This document shows, one piece after another, positions 16,659 through 26,062 of a stretch of DNA of 54,329 nt (its first letter is position 1; the number at the start of each line of letters is the position of its first letter). The DNA comes from an uncultured Oxalobacteraceae bacterium (lineage in GTDB: Bacteria; Pseudomonadota; Gammaproteobacteria; Burkholderiales; Burkholderiaceae_D), in NCBI GenBank assembly GCA_903893945.1, contig CAITOF010000114.1, positions 1 to 54,329 on the forward strand, written 5' to 3'. The notes under the pieces are model-generated. The model was not told the origin of the DNA. It saw nothing but the letters and a program-made list of their open reading frames with translations, and searched no databases. A program made the translations under genes and the position numbers.

Positions 16659-16970
16659 ATGAAGCTCTTTAAAAACAGCCTGTTTGTACTGCTGCTGGCT
16701 GTGGCAGGCAGTTCAGGTGCTGTGCAACAGAATCGACCCGCGGCCAATGTACCGGAGGGCGTATCACAGGCAAGTCAGGAAGAAAGTGTTTTTGGTTCCG
16801 CACATGATCGGGTCATAAACCCTGAGCAACGGGTAAGTCTTATGCTGAGTCAACCAGGATCTGCTGTGCCAGAACCTGAAACATGGACAATGATTGTATT
16901 GGGTCTGGGATTTGTTGTTTTTCAAATCCGGCGCCGCCGCAAAAAAAATGATTCATGGGATCTGAAGTGA
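16659..16970 (+). CDS. Short PEP-CTERM sorting-domain protein
   Basis: A 103-residue exported protein. The ATG at 16659 begins a signal peptide (MKLFKNSLFVLLLAVAGSSG). A short polar middle follows, and then a PEP-CTERM tail: AVPEPETWTMIVLGLGFVVF and an arginine/lysine cluster (RRRRKK). This three-part end (VPEP motif, membrane helix, basic tail) is the recognition signal for exosortases, and an exosortase B gene lies about 4.3 kb downstream. The frame continues upstream to 16470, but that sequence looks non-coding. At roughly 50 residues of mature domain it is very small for the family. It may be a cell-surface peptide anchored to, or released with, the exopolysaccharide (inference). Confidence 0.85.
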   Translation: MKLFKNSLFVLLLAVAGSSGAVQQNRPAANVPEGVSQASQEESVFGSAHDRVINPEQRVSLMLSQPGSAVPEPETWTMIVLGLGFVVFQIRRRRKKNDSWDLK

Positions 16971-17055
16971 CAGCGTCTGGTTGACGTGTCACGAACAGGT
17001 AAGTATCAGACATAAGCAGAGCTGAAAATGTTGTCCGGAATGAGGGAAGTGGATC

Positions 17056-18000
17056 ATGGTTGCAGTAGCGCCGCAAGGCTGGAATAAAATGCGTTACAAA
17101 CGTCCTTTTATCAAAGGCGTTGTGGGAATAATGCTGCTGGCCTGTGCCACAGCATGCAGCCATAAGGAAAAATCGGCAGGACAGTCTCTGGCGCGGGTGA
17201 ATGGTGAAGAAATCACCATTCACCAGATCAATGAGGAACTGGCGCGCGCCAATGTGCCCGACGATAAACGCGACGTCGCCACCCGGCAGCTGCTGGAATC
17301 GCTGATAGATCGGCAGCTGTTGGAAAGTGAAGCAACCAAAGATAAGGTCGACCGCGATCCTATGGTGATGCAGGCCATAGAGCGGGCAAAAGCACAGATA
17401 GTGGCACAGGCCTATATGCAGAAGCGGTTGGCAAAAATTGCCCGGCCGACAAAAGAAGAAATCGAGAAATATTACACCGATCATCCTGACCTGTTTGCCG
17501 AGCGAAAAGTGTTTGACCTGGACCAGTTAATGATTGCAACAAAAGATCTGAGCAACGACCTTAAAAATTCATTTTCTACCCAGAAGTCGCTTGACGACTG
17601 TGCGGTATGGTTAAGAAATCACCGCATTGAATTCACCAGAAAATCCAGCCTGAACAGCACCGCCGAGTTGCCATCAGCGCTCATTAAGCAACTGAACGAA
17701 ATGCGCATCGGCCAGGTATTTGCCCTTTCAGAAGGACAACAGAGCCTGATCGTGGCAATCAAAAGTGTGAAAAATGAACCGGTCACGCTGGACGTGGCTG
17801 GAACGCAAATCGGCATTTTCCTGCAGAATCAAAAAAGCAAGGAGGCGGCTGTTTCTGAAATAGCACGACTGCGCGCGTCAGCGAAAATCGAATACCTCAA
17901 CAAGCAGGCAGCAGCGCCGACAGACGTCAATACAGCGGAAACACCGAAGAAAAAAGAAGATGGCGAAGATCATGTCAAAAAGGGCGTCGCCGATCTTTGA
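17056..18000 (+). CDS. epsD: EpsD-family peptidyl-prolyl isomerase-like lipoprotein
   Basis: A 314-residue protein of the EpsD family, which resembles SurA/PpiC isomerases and accompanies exosortase-linked exopolysaccharide genes. It carries a lipoprotein-like signal (MLLACATACSHKE), a SurA-N-like helical domain (INEELARANVPDDKRDVATR, LLESLIDRQLLESEA) and a divergent C-terminal half with a lysine/glutamate-rich tail. The start at 17056 has GAGGGAAG upstream; the ATG at 17089 is an alternative that gives a shorter signal. It likely helps fold or assemble the outer-membrane export proteins. epsE follows after 61 bases. Confidence 0.87.
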   Translation: MVAVAPQGWNKMRYKRPFIKGVVGIMLLACATACSHKEKSAGQSLARVNGEEITIHQINEELARANVPDDKRDVATRQLLESLIDRQLLESEATKDKVDRDPMVMQAIERAKAQIVAQAYMQKRLAKIARPTKEEIEKYYTDHPDLFAERKVFDLDQLMIATKDLSNDLKNSFSTQKSLDDCAVWLRNHRIEFTRKSSLNSTAELPSALIKQLNEMRIGQVFALSEGQQSLIVAIKSVKNEPVTLDVAGTQIGIFLQNQKSKEAAVSEIARLRASAKIEYLNKQAAAPTDVNTAETPKKKEDGEDHVKKGVADL

Positions 18001-18061
18001 AGTATGAATGGAACCCGCGGATCGCAGGCTTTGCAAATCAATGATTAATCAGGATGGATAA

Positions 18062-18862
18062 ATGAATCAGTATTTTAAATGGAGTTGGGCACTTGTTGTG
18101 GCGTTGCTGGTGGTATTGTCGTTGAATGGTGCCTGGGCGGAAGATGTGTCACTGGGTTCGGGCGATCAACTCAAAATAACCGTTTACAACAACCCCGATT
18201 TAACATTGGAGACCAAGGTTAGCGAAAATGGAAATATTACTTTTCCTCTGATAGGTACGGTTGCGCTGGAGGGATTGTCCACGTCCGGTGCGGAAAAGAA
18301 AATTGCCGACCTCCTGAAACAGGGTGGTTTCGTGCGCAGTCCCGAAGTCAACATTCTGGTTGTGACCGTACAGAGCCAGCAGGTTTCCATTCTTGGGCAG
18401 GTGAACAAACCCGGCCGTTATCCTCTCGAAGGCAGGCGCAGTATCACTGACATGCTTGCCGTCGCTGGCGGCATTTCGATTGAAGGCGGTGACACGATTT
18501 CGGTAGTCAGAAGCCATAATGGAAAAAGCGCCAAACGCACCATTGATATTATTGACATGGTGCGCAGCGGCAACCTGGCTGAAAACTATGATCTGGAAGC
18601 GAATGATCTGGTTTATGTAGAGCGCTACCCCCGATTCTACATTTATGGAGAAGTACAGCGTCCCGGTGTTTATCGCCTCGAAAAAACCATGACACTGGTT
18701 CAGGCAGTATCAACCGGTGGCGGTGTGACATTAAGAGGCACAGAACGCAATATCCGTATCAAGCGACGGGATGCGGAGGGCGTATTGCACGTTATCGACT
18801 CCAGGCCGGATGACCTGGTGCAGAGTGATGATGTGATATTTGTCCGGGAAAGCCTGTTTTGA
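18062..18862 (+). CDS. epsE: EpsE polysaccharide export protein (Wza-like)
   Basis: A 266-residue Wza/OPX-type export protein with a signal peptide ending NGAWAED. Residues about 28-110 form the Poly_export domain (LGSGDQLKITVYNNPDLTLE), followed by two SLBB domains (VSILGQVNKPGRYPLEG, about residues 116-170, and IYGEVQRPGVYRLEKT, about 197-245). No lipobox cysteine is seen, unlike E. coli Wza. It forms the periplasmic/outer-membrane channel for the polymer. AGGATGG lies just upstream of the ATG. Confidence 0.93.
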   Translation: MNQYFKWSWALVVALLVVLSLNGAWAEDVSLGSGDQLKITVYNNPDLTLETKVSENGNITFPLIGTVALEGLSTSGAEKKIADLLKQGGFVRSPEVNILVVTVQSQQVSILGQVNKPGRYPLEGRRSITDMLAVAGGISIEGGDTISVVRSHNGKSAKRTIDIIDMVRSGNLAENYDLEANDLVYVERYPRFYIYGEVQRPGVYRLEKTMTLVQAVSTGGGVTLRGTERNIRIKRRDAEGVLHVIDSRPDDLVQSDDVIFVRESLF

Positions 18863-18937
18863 TCCAGATTGCGTTTACGGGATGTCGCTACCTGCCAATA
18901 ATTTCAACCGCCAGTCGGACTGTTTAAGAAGCCACCT

Positions 18938-20356
18938 ATGAATTTCACACTTTTTCTGCGTATTCTGTATGCGCGCCGCAAGATTATTGCCATCACAACC
19001 ATAATGACGGCACTATCAACACTGGTCGTTTGCCTGGTGGTGCCAAAAACCTACAAGGCAACCACGTCGCTGGTTCTGAATTTCAAGGGTGCCGATCCGG
19101 TCACCGGCCAGTCCGTGCAGGCACAGCTATTACCGGGTTATATGCCGACTCAGGTCAGCATCATCACCAGCCGCAACGTTGCGCTGAAAGTGGTCGATGA
19201 GCTGAAACTGGCAGAAGGTCCGGACGTACAGAAGCAGTTCACCAAAGCGACTGATGGAAAAGGCACCATACGCGATTGGCTGGCTGACCTGTTATTGAAG
19301 AAAGTTGACGTGGTGCCGTCTCACGAAAGCAGTGTCCTGGATATCAATTTTAAAGGCGGCGATCCGCAATTCGCAGCGTCGGTGGCGAATGCATTTGCCG
19401 CTGCCTACCAGTTGACCAGTATTCAGCTCAAAGTGGATCCGGCAAAAAAGGCGGCCAGTTACATTAGTGACCAGATCAAAGTACTGCGCGATAATCTTGA
19501 CGAAGCACAGCGCAAACTGTCAAAATTTCAGCAGGATAACGGCATTGTTACATCGGACAGCCGGATTGACGGTATTGATGTCGAATCGGCACGTCTGAAT
19601 GAGCTGTCCGGGCAGTTGGTGCAGGCGCAATCGCAACTGATTGAAGCGACATCGCGACGCAATCAGGCCTCCGGTGCCGCCGGTGGCGAGTCTCCCGACG
19701 TGATGAGTAATACACTGATTCTGAATCTGAAAGCAAGTCTTGCCGCGGCTGAATCCAAATTCGCCGAAGTGGCGCAGCGTCTCGATAAAAATCATCCGCT
19801 CTACCAGAGCGCCAAGGCCGAGGTCGACAAGCAGCGCGCCGAACTGAATGAACAGATCAGGGCGGCGTCGAACAGTGTCGGTAACAGTGAACAGATTTAT
19901 CGTCAGCGCGAGGCCGATATCCGCAATTCACTGGACAAACAAAAGACCAGGGTGCTGGAACTCAATCGAAAACGCGATGACCTGAAATTGCTTCGTAACG
20001 AAGTTGAACGTGCGCAGCGTGCCTACGAATCCACCACCCAGCGATTTACCCAGACCAACCTTGAAGGCCAGTCCAACCAGGCCGACATAGCTGTATTAAA
20101 CGCTGCTATTCCCCCGATCGAGCCGTCAAACCCCAAGACCCTGGCCTATACCCTGATTGCCGTTTTTGTCGGTGCCATCATCGGCATTGGCCTGGGTATG
20201 GTGGCGGAACTGAATGACCGCCGCGTACGTTCTTCGGACGATCTGGCTGACGTGCTGAAATCCCCCGTGCTTGGTGTGCTCGATTGGGTAACGCCCAAAC
20301 AGAACCGCTTCAGGCTGTTCGGCCGCACATTATTTCCTAACCTGAAAATGAGCTGA
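18938..20356 (+). CDS. epsF: EpsF chain-length determinant protein (Wzz/PCP type)
   Basis: A 472-residue polysaccharide co-polymerase. The N-terminal helix is near residues 14-35 (IIAITTIMTALSTLVVCLVV) and the C-terminal helix near 405-428 (TLIAVFVGAIIGIGLGMVAE); between them lies a large periplasmic coiled-coil region (about 175-380). The proline-rich segment IPPIEPSNPKT before the second helix is typical of Wzz proteins. It has no kinase domain of its own; the next gene (epsG, 3 bases on) supplies the nucleotide-binding partner. Together they set polymer length. Confidence 0.93.
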   Translation: MNFTLFLRILYARRKIIAITTIMTALSTLVVCLVVPKTYKATTSLVLNFKGADPVTGQSVQAQLLPGYMPTQVSIITSRNVALKVVDELKLAEGPDVQKQFTKATDGKGTIRDWLADLLLKKVDVVPSHESSVLDINFKGGDPQFAASVANAFAAAYQLTSIQLKVDPAKKAASYISDQIKVLRDNLDEAQRKLSKFQQDNGIVTSDSRIDGIDVESARLNELSGQLVQAQSQLIEATSRRNQASGAAGGESPDVMSNTLILNLKASLAAAESKFAEVAQRLDKNHPLYQSAKAEVDKQRAELNEQIRAASNSVGNSEQIYRQREADIRNSLDKQKTRVLELNRKRDDLKLLRNEVERAQRAYESTTQRFTQTNLEGQSNQADIAVLNAAIPPIEPSNPKTLAYTLIAVFVGAIIGIGLGMVAELNDRRVRSSDDLADVLKSPVLGVLDWVTPKQNRFRLFGRTLFPNLKMS

Positions 20357-20359
20357 ACC

Positions 20360-21244
20360 ATGGAGCAACTGATAACCCCGAGCAGCCCAGCCACCGTCCT
20401 GCCGATCAATAACCTGAACGGTTCGAGCATTGGCAGCATCCTTCTCGACATGGGCAAGATCAAACCGGAAGACGCCGAACGCATACTGCGTCAGCAAAAG
20501 GAGAAAGGTCTGCGTTTTGGTGATGCCGCGAAAAGTCTTGGTCTGATTACCGATGTGGACATTGAACAGGTGCTCGCGCACCAGTTTGACTACCCCTATC
20601 TGCAGCCCGGACAGGGTAATTTTGCGCCGGAACTGTCCGCCGCGTACAAGCCTTTCAGCAAACAGGTCGAAACGCTGCGCGCAATTCGCAGTCAGCTGAT
20701 GTTGCGCTGGTTTGCCAACGGCCATAAGACACTGGCGGTTGCAAGCGTCAACCCGGGAGAGGGCGCTAGCCTGTTTGCCGCCAATCTGGCGGTCGTTTTT
20801 TCTCAGCTCGGCGAGCAGACCCTGCTGGTCGACGCTAACATGCGCACGCCCAGACAGCACCAGATATTCAACCTTCAGGGCAGACAAGGCCTGTCAGACA
20901 TCCTGGCCGGGCGGGCTGATCAGGAATCCATCGCCAAAGTGAACTCGTTTGTGGATTTGTCCGTATTACAGGCAGGAACCTTGCCACCGAATCCCCAGGA
21001 ACTGATCAGCCGCAATGCCTTCGATGAACTCAACCGCAATCTGGCCAGCCGGTTTGACGCAGTGATCTATGACGTGTGCGCGTTCTCCGCAGGCGCCGAT
21101 GCAATGGCAGTATCGGTTCGTGCCGGTGGCGTACTGCTGGTGGCGCGCAAAGACATGACCAGCCTGTCTGACATCAGTAAAGTGGCGGAACAGCTCGGGC
21201 GAGTCGGTGCTGTCGTGGTCGGTTCGGTGATGGTTGATTATTGA
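20360..21244 (+). CDS. epsG: EpsG chain-length tyrosine kinase homologue with MshEN-like N-terminus
   Basis: A 294-residue protein with two parts. Residues about 23-85 hold two 24-residue repeats separated by five residues (first SIGSILLDMGKIKPEDAERI..., second RFGDAAKSLGLITDVDIEQV...), the layout of c-di-GMP-binding MshEN domains. Residues about 105-294 are a Wzc/CpsD-like P-loop domain (LAVASVNPGEGAS, LLVDANMRTPRQH). The usual K/R of the loop is alanine (residue 136) and the second Asp of the Walker A' DxD is asparagine (residue 160), so nucleotide binding or kinase activity may be weak. No tyrosine-rich tail is present; the protein ends in one tyrosine. It should work with EpsF. Confidence 0.88.
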   Translation: MEQLITPSSPATVLPINNLNGSSIGSILLDMGKIKPEDAERILRQQKEKGLRFGDAAKSLGLITDVDIEQVLAHQFDYPYLQPGQGNFAPELSAAYKPFSKQVETLRAIRSQLMLRWFANGHKTLAVASVNPGEGASLFAANLAVVFSQLGEQTLLVDANMRTPRQHQIFNLQGRQGLSDILAGRADQESIAKVNSFVDLSVLQAGTLPPNPQELISRNAFDELNRNLASRFDAVIYDVCAFSAGADAMAVSVRAGGVLLVARKDMTSLSDISKVAEQLGRVGAVVVGSVMVDY

Positions 21245-21255
21245 TTGCCGATACG

Positions 21256-22182
21256 ATGCAAAACGCACTGGACAATGACACCGTCGGTTCCGCCGCTGTC
21301 ACGCCACGGGCATGGCAGGTAACACTGCGGCACTGGTGGCCAGTCATCGCAGGTCTTCTGGCATTGTACCTGCCGACCTTTTATGATCTTGCCACCGGCC
21401 TGTGGAGTAAAGAGGCCTACATGCATGGCCCCATGATTATGCTGCTGTCGTTCTGGCTCCTCAAAGAGCAATGGCCAGCAATGCTGCACGCAAGTGCAGA
21501 TAAACCCGGCTCACTTCTGGGGTGGCCGACTGCAATTGTCGGGTTGCTGTTATATGTTATCGGGCGGTCACAGGATATAGTGATGTTTGAACTGGGTTCC
21601 CTGATTATTGTGCTCGCTGCGATACTGCTGATTTCACGCGGTGGCACAGCACTCAAGTCGCAATGGTTTCCTTTTTTCTTCATGCTATTCATGATTCCGT
21701 TGCCGGGCACATTCGTCAGCATGCTGACCTTGCCCATGAAGATGGCCGTGTCATACATGACAGACCAGATTCTGTTTTTCGCCGGTTATCCGATATCACG
21801 CACCGGGGTGATATTGCAGATCGGGCAATTCCAGCTTCTGGTCGCTGATGCCTGTGCAGGCCTGCAGACACTGTTGACGCTTGAAGCGCTCGGACTGTTT
21901 TACCTTAACGTGGTTCGGCATCCGTCGGCATTGCGTAACATCGGACTGGCGTGCTTCATCGTGCCGATTTCGTTTACCGCGAATGTCATCCGCGTTATAA
22001 CGCTGACGCTTATTACCTACTATTTCGGTGATGAAGCAGGGCAGGGATTTTTGCACGGATTTGCAGGAATGGTGCTTTTCATCAGCGCGCTGGCGCTCAT
22101 TATCAGCACTGATTCAATGCTGCAAGTGCTGGCAAAAAAATATGCGCCGGAGTCCAGTGCACCTGAGAGGAACCGGTCATGA
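21256..22182 (+). CDS. xrtB: Exosortase B
   Basis: A 308-residue polytopic membrane protein with about eight helices. The three catalytic residues of the exosortase/archaeosortase family are in place: Cys200 in VADACAGLQTLLTLEALG, Arg246 in TANVIRVITL and His267 in GFLHGFAGMVLF. These enzymes are proposed to cut PEP-CTERM tails and attach the protein to a surface acceptor. The ATG at 21256 is preferred; a TTG at 21241 overlapping the epsG stop is also possible. Four-base overlap with epsI confirms the usual xrtB-epsI pair. Its most obvious local substrate is the small protein at 16659-16970. Confidence 0.95.
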   Translation: MQNALDNDTVGSAAVTPRAWQVTLRHWWPVIAGLLALYLPTFYDLATGLWSKEAYMHGPMIMLLSFWLLKEQWPAMLHASADKPGSLLGWPTAIVGLLLYVIGRSQDIVMFELGSLIIVLAAILLISRGGTALKSQWFPFFFMLFMIPLPGTFVSMLTLPMKMAVSYMTDQILFFAGYPISRTGVILQIGQFQLLVADACAGLQTLLTLEALGLFYLNVVRHPSALRNIGLACFIVPISFTANVIRVITLTLITYYFGDEAGQGFLHGFAGMVLFISALALIISTDSMLQVLAKKYAPESSAPERNRS

Positions 22183-22862
22183 GCCGGCCATTCAGCGCCA
22201 GCGTTGCACTGGGTTGCCTGATGATTCTGTCAGCGGTCGTCGCCAGGTTCATGACGCCAACAGCGCATCTGTCAGACCGTCGCGGTGGGATGACGCTTGG
22301 AACTGCCGTCCCAGAACAGTTTGGTGACTGGAAAGAAGAGAAAGGCCGGGCGCTGCAGCTGGTCAGCCCGGAAAACGAAGTGCTGTTGGGTAAAATCTAT
22401 TCACAACTGCTGTCACGTACCTATGTGAACAGCAACGGAGAGCGGGTCATGCTGTCCATTTCCTACGGTACCGATCAGAAAAAAGGTTACGAGGTTCATT
22501 ACCCGGAAATCTGTTATCCGGCCCAGGGATTTCAGGTGCTGTCGAATGTCCGCGCGTCGCTCACGACGCGCCTGGGGACGATTCCGGTCAGCCGGCTTGA
22601 AACCAGTTTGTCGAATCAGCGCTATGAACCCGTCACCTACTGGGCAACGACCGGCGATGAACTGTCGCCGGGCGGTTTGGACAGAAAAATGAAGGAAATC
22701 GAGTACGGACTTAAGGGGGTTATTCCCGACGGGCTTGTTTTTCGTGTTTCAACGATCGACCGGGATACGGCGCATGCCTTTTCGGTACAGGATACCTTTG
22801 TCAATGCCCTGGCCAATGTACTGAATCCGGCCAGCCGGCAATGGTTGATGGGATTGAAATAA
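22179..22862 (+). CDS. epsI: EpsI-family exosortase-associated protein
   Basis: A 227-residue EpsI protein with one N-terminal membrane helix (ASVALGCLMILSAVVARFM) and a periplasmic domain bearing the family signature GYEVHYPEICYPAQGFQV, including the conserved cysteine. EpsI is always found with, or fused to, exosortases; the exact job is not established. The ATG overlaps the xrtB stop (ATGA). The 103 bases after it carry no clear terminator, so transcription may run on into gmd. Confidence 0.93.
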   Translation: MSRPFSASVALGCLMILSAVVARFMTPTAHLSDRRGGMTLGTAVPEQFGDWKEEKGRALQLVSPENEVLLGKIYSQLLSRTYVNSNGERVMLSISYGTDQKKGYEVHYPEICYPAQGFQVLSNVRASLTTRLGTIPVSRLETSLSNQRYEPVTYWATTGDELSPGGLDRKMKEIEYGLKGVIPDGLVFRVSTIDRDTAHAFSVQDTFVNALANVLNPASRQWLMGLK

Positions 22863-22965
22863 GGTTGTATCGGTTGTGATGGACTGATGCCTCCTGTTAC
22901 CGCTGTGATCGCCCTGGCAGACTGGCCAGAACAGACGTTTGACTTATTGAATGGATTATTGTGTT

Positions 22966-24051
22966 ATGACAAAAATTGCCCTTATCACCGGAATTACTGG
23001 ACAGGATGGCGCTTACCTGGCGGACTTTTTATTAAAAAAAGGCTATGTCGTCCACGGCATCAAGCGTCGCGCGTCGCTGTTCAATACGGACCGCATTGAC
23101 CATCTGTATCAGGATCCGCACGTGTCGAACCGGAATTTTGTCCTGCATTACGGTGATCTGACCGATTCGACCAACCTGATCCGCATCATCCAGCAGGTGC
23201 AGCCCGACGAGATTTATAACCTTGCCGCGATGAGTCATGTTGCCGTCAGCTTTGATACACCCGAGTACACTGCCAATGCGGATGGCATCGGCACGTTGCG
23301 CATACTCGAAGCAATCCGGATTCTTGGCATGGAAAAGAAAACACGTTTTTATCAGGCCTCGACGTCTGAACTGTACGGTCTGGTGCAGGAGACTCCGCAG
23401 AAAGAAACCACGCCCTTTTATCCGCGCAGTCCGTACGCCGTCGCCAAACTTTACGCTTACTGGATCACCGTGAATTACCGGGAAGCTTACGGCATGTACG
23501 CCTGCAATGGCATACTGTTCAATCATGAAAGTCCGTTGCGTGGCGAAACCTTTGTCACCCGTAAAATCACCCGTGCACTGGCCCGTATTCGACTTGGCCT
23601 GCAAGACTGTCTCTACCTTGGCAACATGGATTCACTGCGCGACTGGGGTCACGCCAAGGATTACGTCGAAATGCAATGGCTGATGCTGCAGCAGGACCAG
23701 CCCGATGATTTCGTGATTGCGACCGGTGTCCAGTACAGCGTGCGCGAGTTTGTTGAGGTGGCAGCAAAAGAACTTGACATTTACATTGACTGGCAGGGCG
23801 AAGGTGTCAACGAAACCGGCGCCAACCAGGATGGCAAGGTCATTGTCCGGATCGACCCACGCTATTTCCGTCCAACCGAGGTTGAAACGCTGCTGGGTGA
23901 TCCCACCAAGGCCAGGGAAAAACTGGGCTGGACACCAAAAACCACGTTTCATGAGCTGGTCGCCGAGATGGTTCGCGAGGATCTGAAAAGTGCTGAACGT
24001 GACGAACTGGTCAAGATGCACGGCTTCGCCGCTTTTGACTATCATGAGTAG
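22966..24051 (+). CDS. gmd: GDP-mannose 4,6-dehydratase
   Basis: A 361-residue short-chain dehydrogenase family enzyme that turns GDP-mannose into GDP-4-keto-6-deoxymannose, the first step to GDP-fucose. Visible motifs are the NADP loop [15 protein letters not shown] near the N-terminus, the catalytic STSELYG with its Ser/Thr-Glu, [10 protein letters not shown] (Tyr and Lys of YxxxK), and [17 protein letters not shown] typical of Gmd. The ATG at 22966 (MTKIALITG) is chosen; an ATG 15 bases earlier adds five residues. It overlaps fcl by eight bases, giving a coupled GDP-fucose pair. Confidence 0.96.
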   Translation: MTKIALITGITGQDGAYLADFLLKKGYVVHGIKRRASLFNTDRIDHLYQDPHVSNRNFVLHYGDLTDSTNLIRIIQQVQPDEIYNLAAMSHVAVSFDTPEYTANADGIGTLRILEAIRILGMEKKTRFYQASTSELYGLVQETPQKETTPFYPRSPYAVAKLYAYWITVNYREAYGMYACNGILFNHESPLRGETFVTRKITRALARIRLGLQDCLYLGNMDSLRDWGHAKDYVEMQWLMLQQDQPDDFVIATGVQYSVREFVEVAAKELDIYIDWQGEGVNETGANQDGKVIVRIDPRYFRPTEVETLLGDPTKAREKLGWTPKTTFHELVAEMVREDLKSAERDELVKMHGFAAFDYHE

Positions 24052-25072
24052 CGCTGTTCCAGACAGGCAGGCCAGAATTTATGTCGCAGGCCACCGTGGT
24101 CTGGTCGGTGCGGCACTGGTGCGCAATCTGGCTGAGCAGGGGTACGTGAATATCGTCACGCGCACCCACCGTGAGCTTGATCTGACCGATCAGTCTGCCA
24201 CCGAGGCATTTTTCCGGGACGAAAAACCCGACTATGTGTTTCTTGCGGCGGCTAAAGTCGGCGGCATTCTGGCAAATAGCCGTTATCCCGCTGAATTCAT
24301 TCGCGACAACCTCGCCATTCAGCATCATGTCATTCATGCTGCCTGGCAGAATAATGTCAGACGGCTGCTGTTTCTGGGTTCCAGCTGCATCTACCCGCGA
24401 CTGGCACCGCAGCCCATGAAAGAAGAACACCTGCTGACCGGCCCGCTGGAACCCACCAACCGTCCCTATGCCCTGGCAAAAATCGCCGGCATCGAAATGT
24501 GCTGGAGCTATAACCGCCAGTATGGCACCCGATATCTGGCCGTAATGCCAACCAACCTGTACGGGCCCGGTGATAATTACGATCTGAATAACAGTCATGT
24601 GATTCCGGCCATGATACGCAAGTTCCATGATGCCCGGCGGACCGGTGCAAAGCAGGTCAGCGTCTGGGGTACCGGTACGCCGAGGCGCGAGTTCCTGTAT
24701 AGCGATGACATGGCTGACGCCTGCGTGTTTCTGATGAGCCTGCCCGACGACCAATACCTCCAGCTGCTGGGCAGTGATGAAGTGGCGTCAGGCAGGTTTG
24801 AGCCGCCGCTGGTCAATATTGGCACCGGTGACGACATAACGATCAGTGCACTTGCCGAGACCGTAAAACAGGTTGTTGGCTATACCGGTGACATCGTCTA
24901 CGACACCACCAAGCCGGACGGCACGCCAAGGAAGTTGCTGGACGTCGGACGGCTCAACAGTGTCGGCTGGCGCCACAAAACGACCCTGCGCGACGGTCTC
25001 GCGCTGGCCTATCAGGTATTTCTTTCTGAGCATCAACCGGATGCAGGGGAAGGCTCCACAGGTCTGGTATGA
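24044..25072 (+). CDS. fcl: GDP-L-fucose synthase
   Basis: A 342-residue epimerase/reductase that completes GDP-L-fucose synthesis from the Gmd product. It shows the NADP loop [17 protein letters not shown], the catalytic serine in [35 protein letters not shown] (YxxxK) and the family phrase [13 protein letters not shown]. The start at 24044 (MSSAVPDRQ) overlaps the gmd stop; the frame from 23990 lies inside gmd and is not used. Its stop overlaps the next gene as ATGA. The GT11 fucosyltransferase encoded at 30102 is the likely user of the product. Confidence 0.95.
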   Translation: MSSAVPDRQARIYVAGHRGLVGAALVRNLAEQGYVNIVTRTHRELDLTDQSATEAFFRDEKPDYVFLAAAKVGGILANSRYPAEFIRDNLAIQHHVIHAAWQNNVRRLLFLGSSCIYPRLAPQPMKEEHLLTGPLEPTNRPYALAKIAGIEMCWSYNRQYGTRYLAVMPTNLYGPGDNYDLNNSHVIPAMIRKFHDARRTGAKQVSVWGTGTPRREFLYSDDMADACVFLMSLPDDQYLQLLGSDEVASGRFEPPLVNIGTGDDITISALAETVKQVVGYTGDIVYDTTKPDGTPRKLLDVGRLNSVGWRHKTTLRDGLALAYQVFLSEHQPDAGEGSTGLV

Positions 25073-26001
25073 CGCTGAAAAATACGCCTGAAGTCAGTGT
25101 CTGCGTCTGTACATTCAAGCGGCCGCTGTTGCTGCTGCAACTGCTCAAAAGTCTGGCCGCGCAATCATTTTCGACGACCCGGTTTGAGGTCATTGTGGTG
25201 GACAATGATCAGGCCGCCTCAGCCCGACCGGTCATCATGCAGGCGGCAGTCAATTACCCGGAACTTGTTGTGCACTACGAACTGGAGCCGGAACAGGGCA
25301 TATCATTTGCCCGCAACCGGACAGTAACGCTTGCCCAAGGCACCTTGCTGGCCTTTATTGACGATGATGAATGGGCCGCCCCGCACTGGTTATCGGATCT
25401 GGTGGGCAGATTGAAAAGCCGGAAAGTGGATGCGGTGCTCGGACCTGTCATTCCCCACTTTCCCAGCGGTACCCGGTCGTGGGTGATTAAGTGCCGGTTT
25501 TTCGAGCGCCCGCGTTTTGAAACCGGTACGGTAATAGGCAGCCGTTATTGCCGGACCGGGAATGCGCTGATAAAAGCAGCCAGACTCAAAGCCAGATGGC
25601 CGGCAGCGTTTGATAACCGGTTTGCACTGACTGGCGGCGAAGATTACGATTTTTTCAAATGGCTTGAACGTCAGGGAGGGCAGTTTGTATGGTGCGACAC
25701 GGCTCTGGTTTACGAGACGGTTACGCTGCCACGACAAAGGCTCGATTATATATTTGAACGTTGCCTGAGGACGTCAATCAGGTACTGGCGCGACGAGTAT
25801 AGCCACCGGTCGCCGTGGTGGATTTTTCAGAAAGCGGTTGAAGGCATCATTGGTGGAACCGGCTATGTTGTGCTGGCTACACTGCTGTTTCCCTTTTCGC
25901 TGGGAAAGGCGGTACAGATTGGCTGTAAGGGAGTAAAAGGTCTTGGACGTGCCGTTGCACTGACAGACCTGGAACTCACCGGTTACAGGGAAGGACAATG
26001 A
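25069..26001 (+). CDS. Family 2 glycosyltransferase
   Basis: A 310-residue GT-A enzyme. The N-terminus [11 protein letters not shown] and the metal-binding [13 protein letters not shown] (about residue 100) are classic for GT2; a later [16 protein letters not shown] contains the probable catalytic/acceptor ED motif. A membrane-associated C-terminal segment ([18 protein letters not shown]) is present. It transfers one sugar of the repeat unit on the cytoplasmic side; donor and acceptor cannot be read from the sequence. It is coupled to fcl by ATGA. Confidence 0.9.
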   Translation: MTLKNTPEVSVCVCTFKRPLLLLQLLKSLAAQSFSTTRFEVIVVDNDQAASARPVIMQAAVNYPELVVHYELEPEQGISFARNRTVTLAQGTLLAFIDDDEWAAPHWLSDLVGRLKSRKVDAVLGPVIPHFPSGTRSWVIKCRFFERPRFETGTVIGSRYCRTGNALIKAARLKARWPAAFDNRFALTGGEDYDFFKWLERQGGQFVWCDTALVYETVTLPRQRLDYIFERCLRTSIRYWRDEYSHRSPWWIFQKAVEGIIGGTGYVVLATLLFPFSLGKAVQIGCKGVKGLGRAVALTDLELTGYREGQ

Positions 26002-26062
26002 GTATGCTGTCCACGCCGATTTTCAGCCTTGTGCCCCGTGGGCGCCTTGCCGGAGTGCCAAC

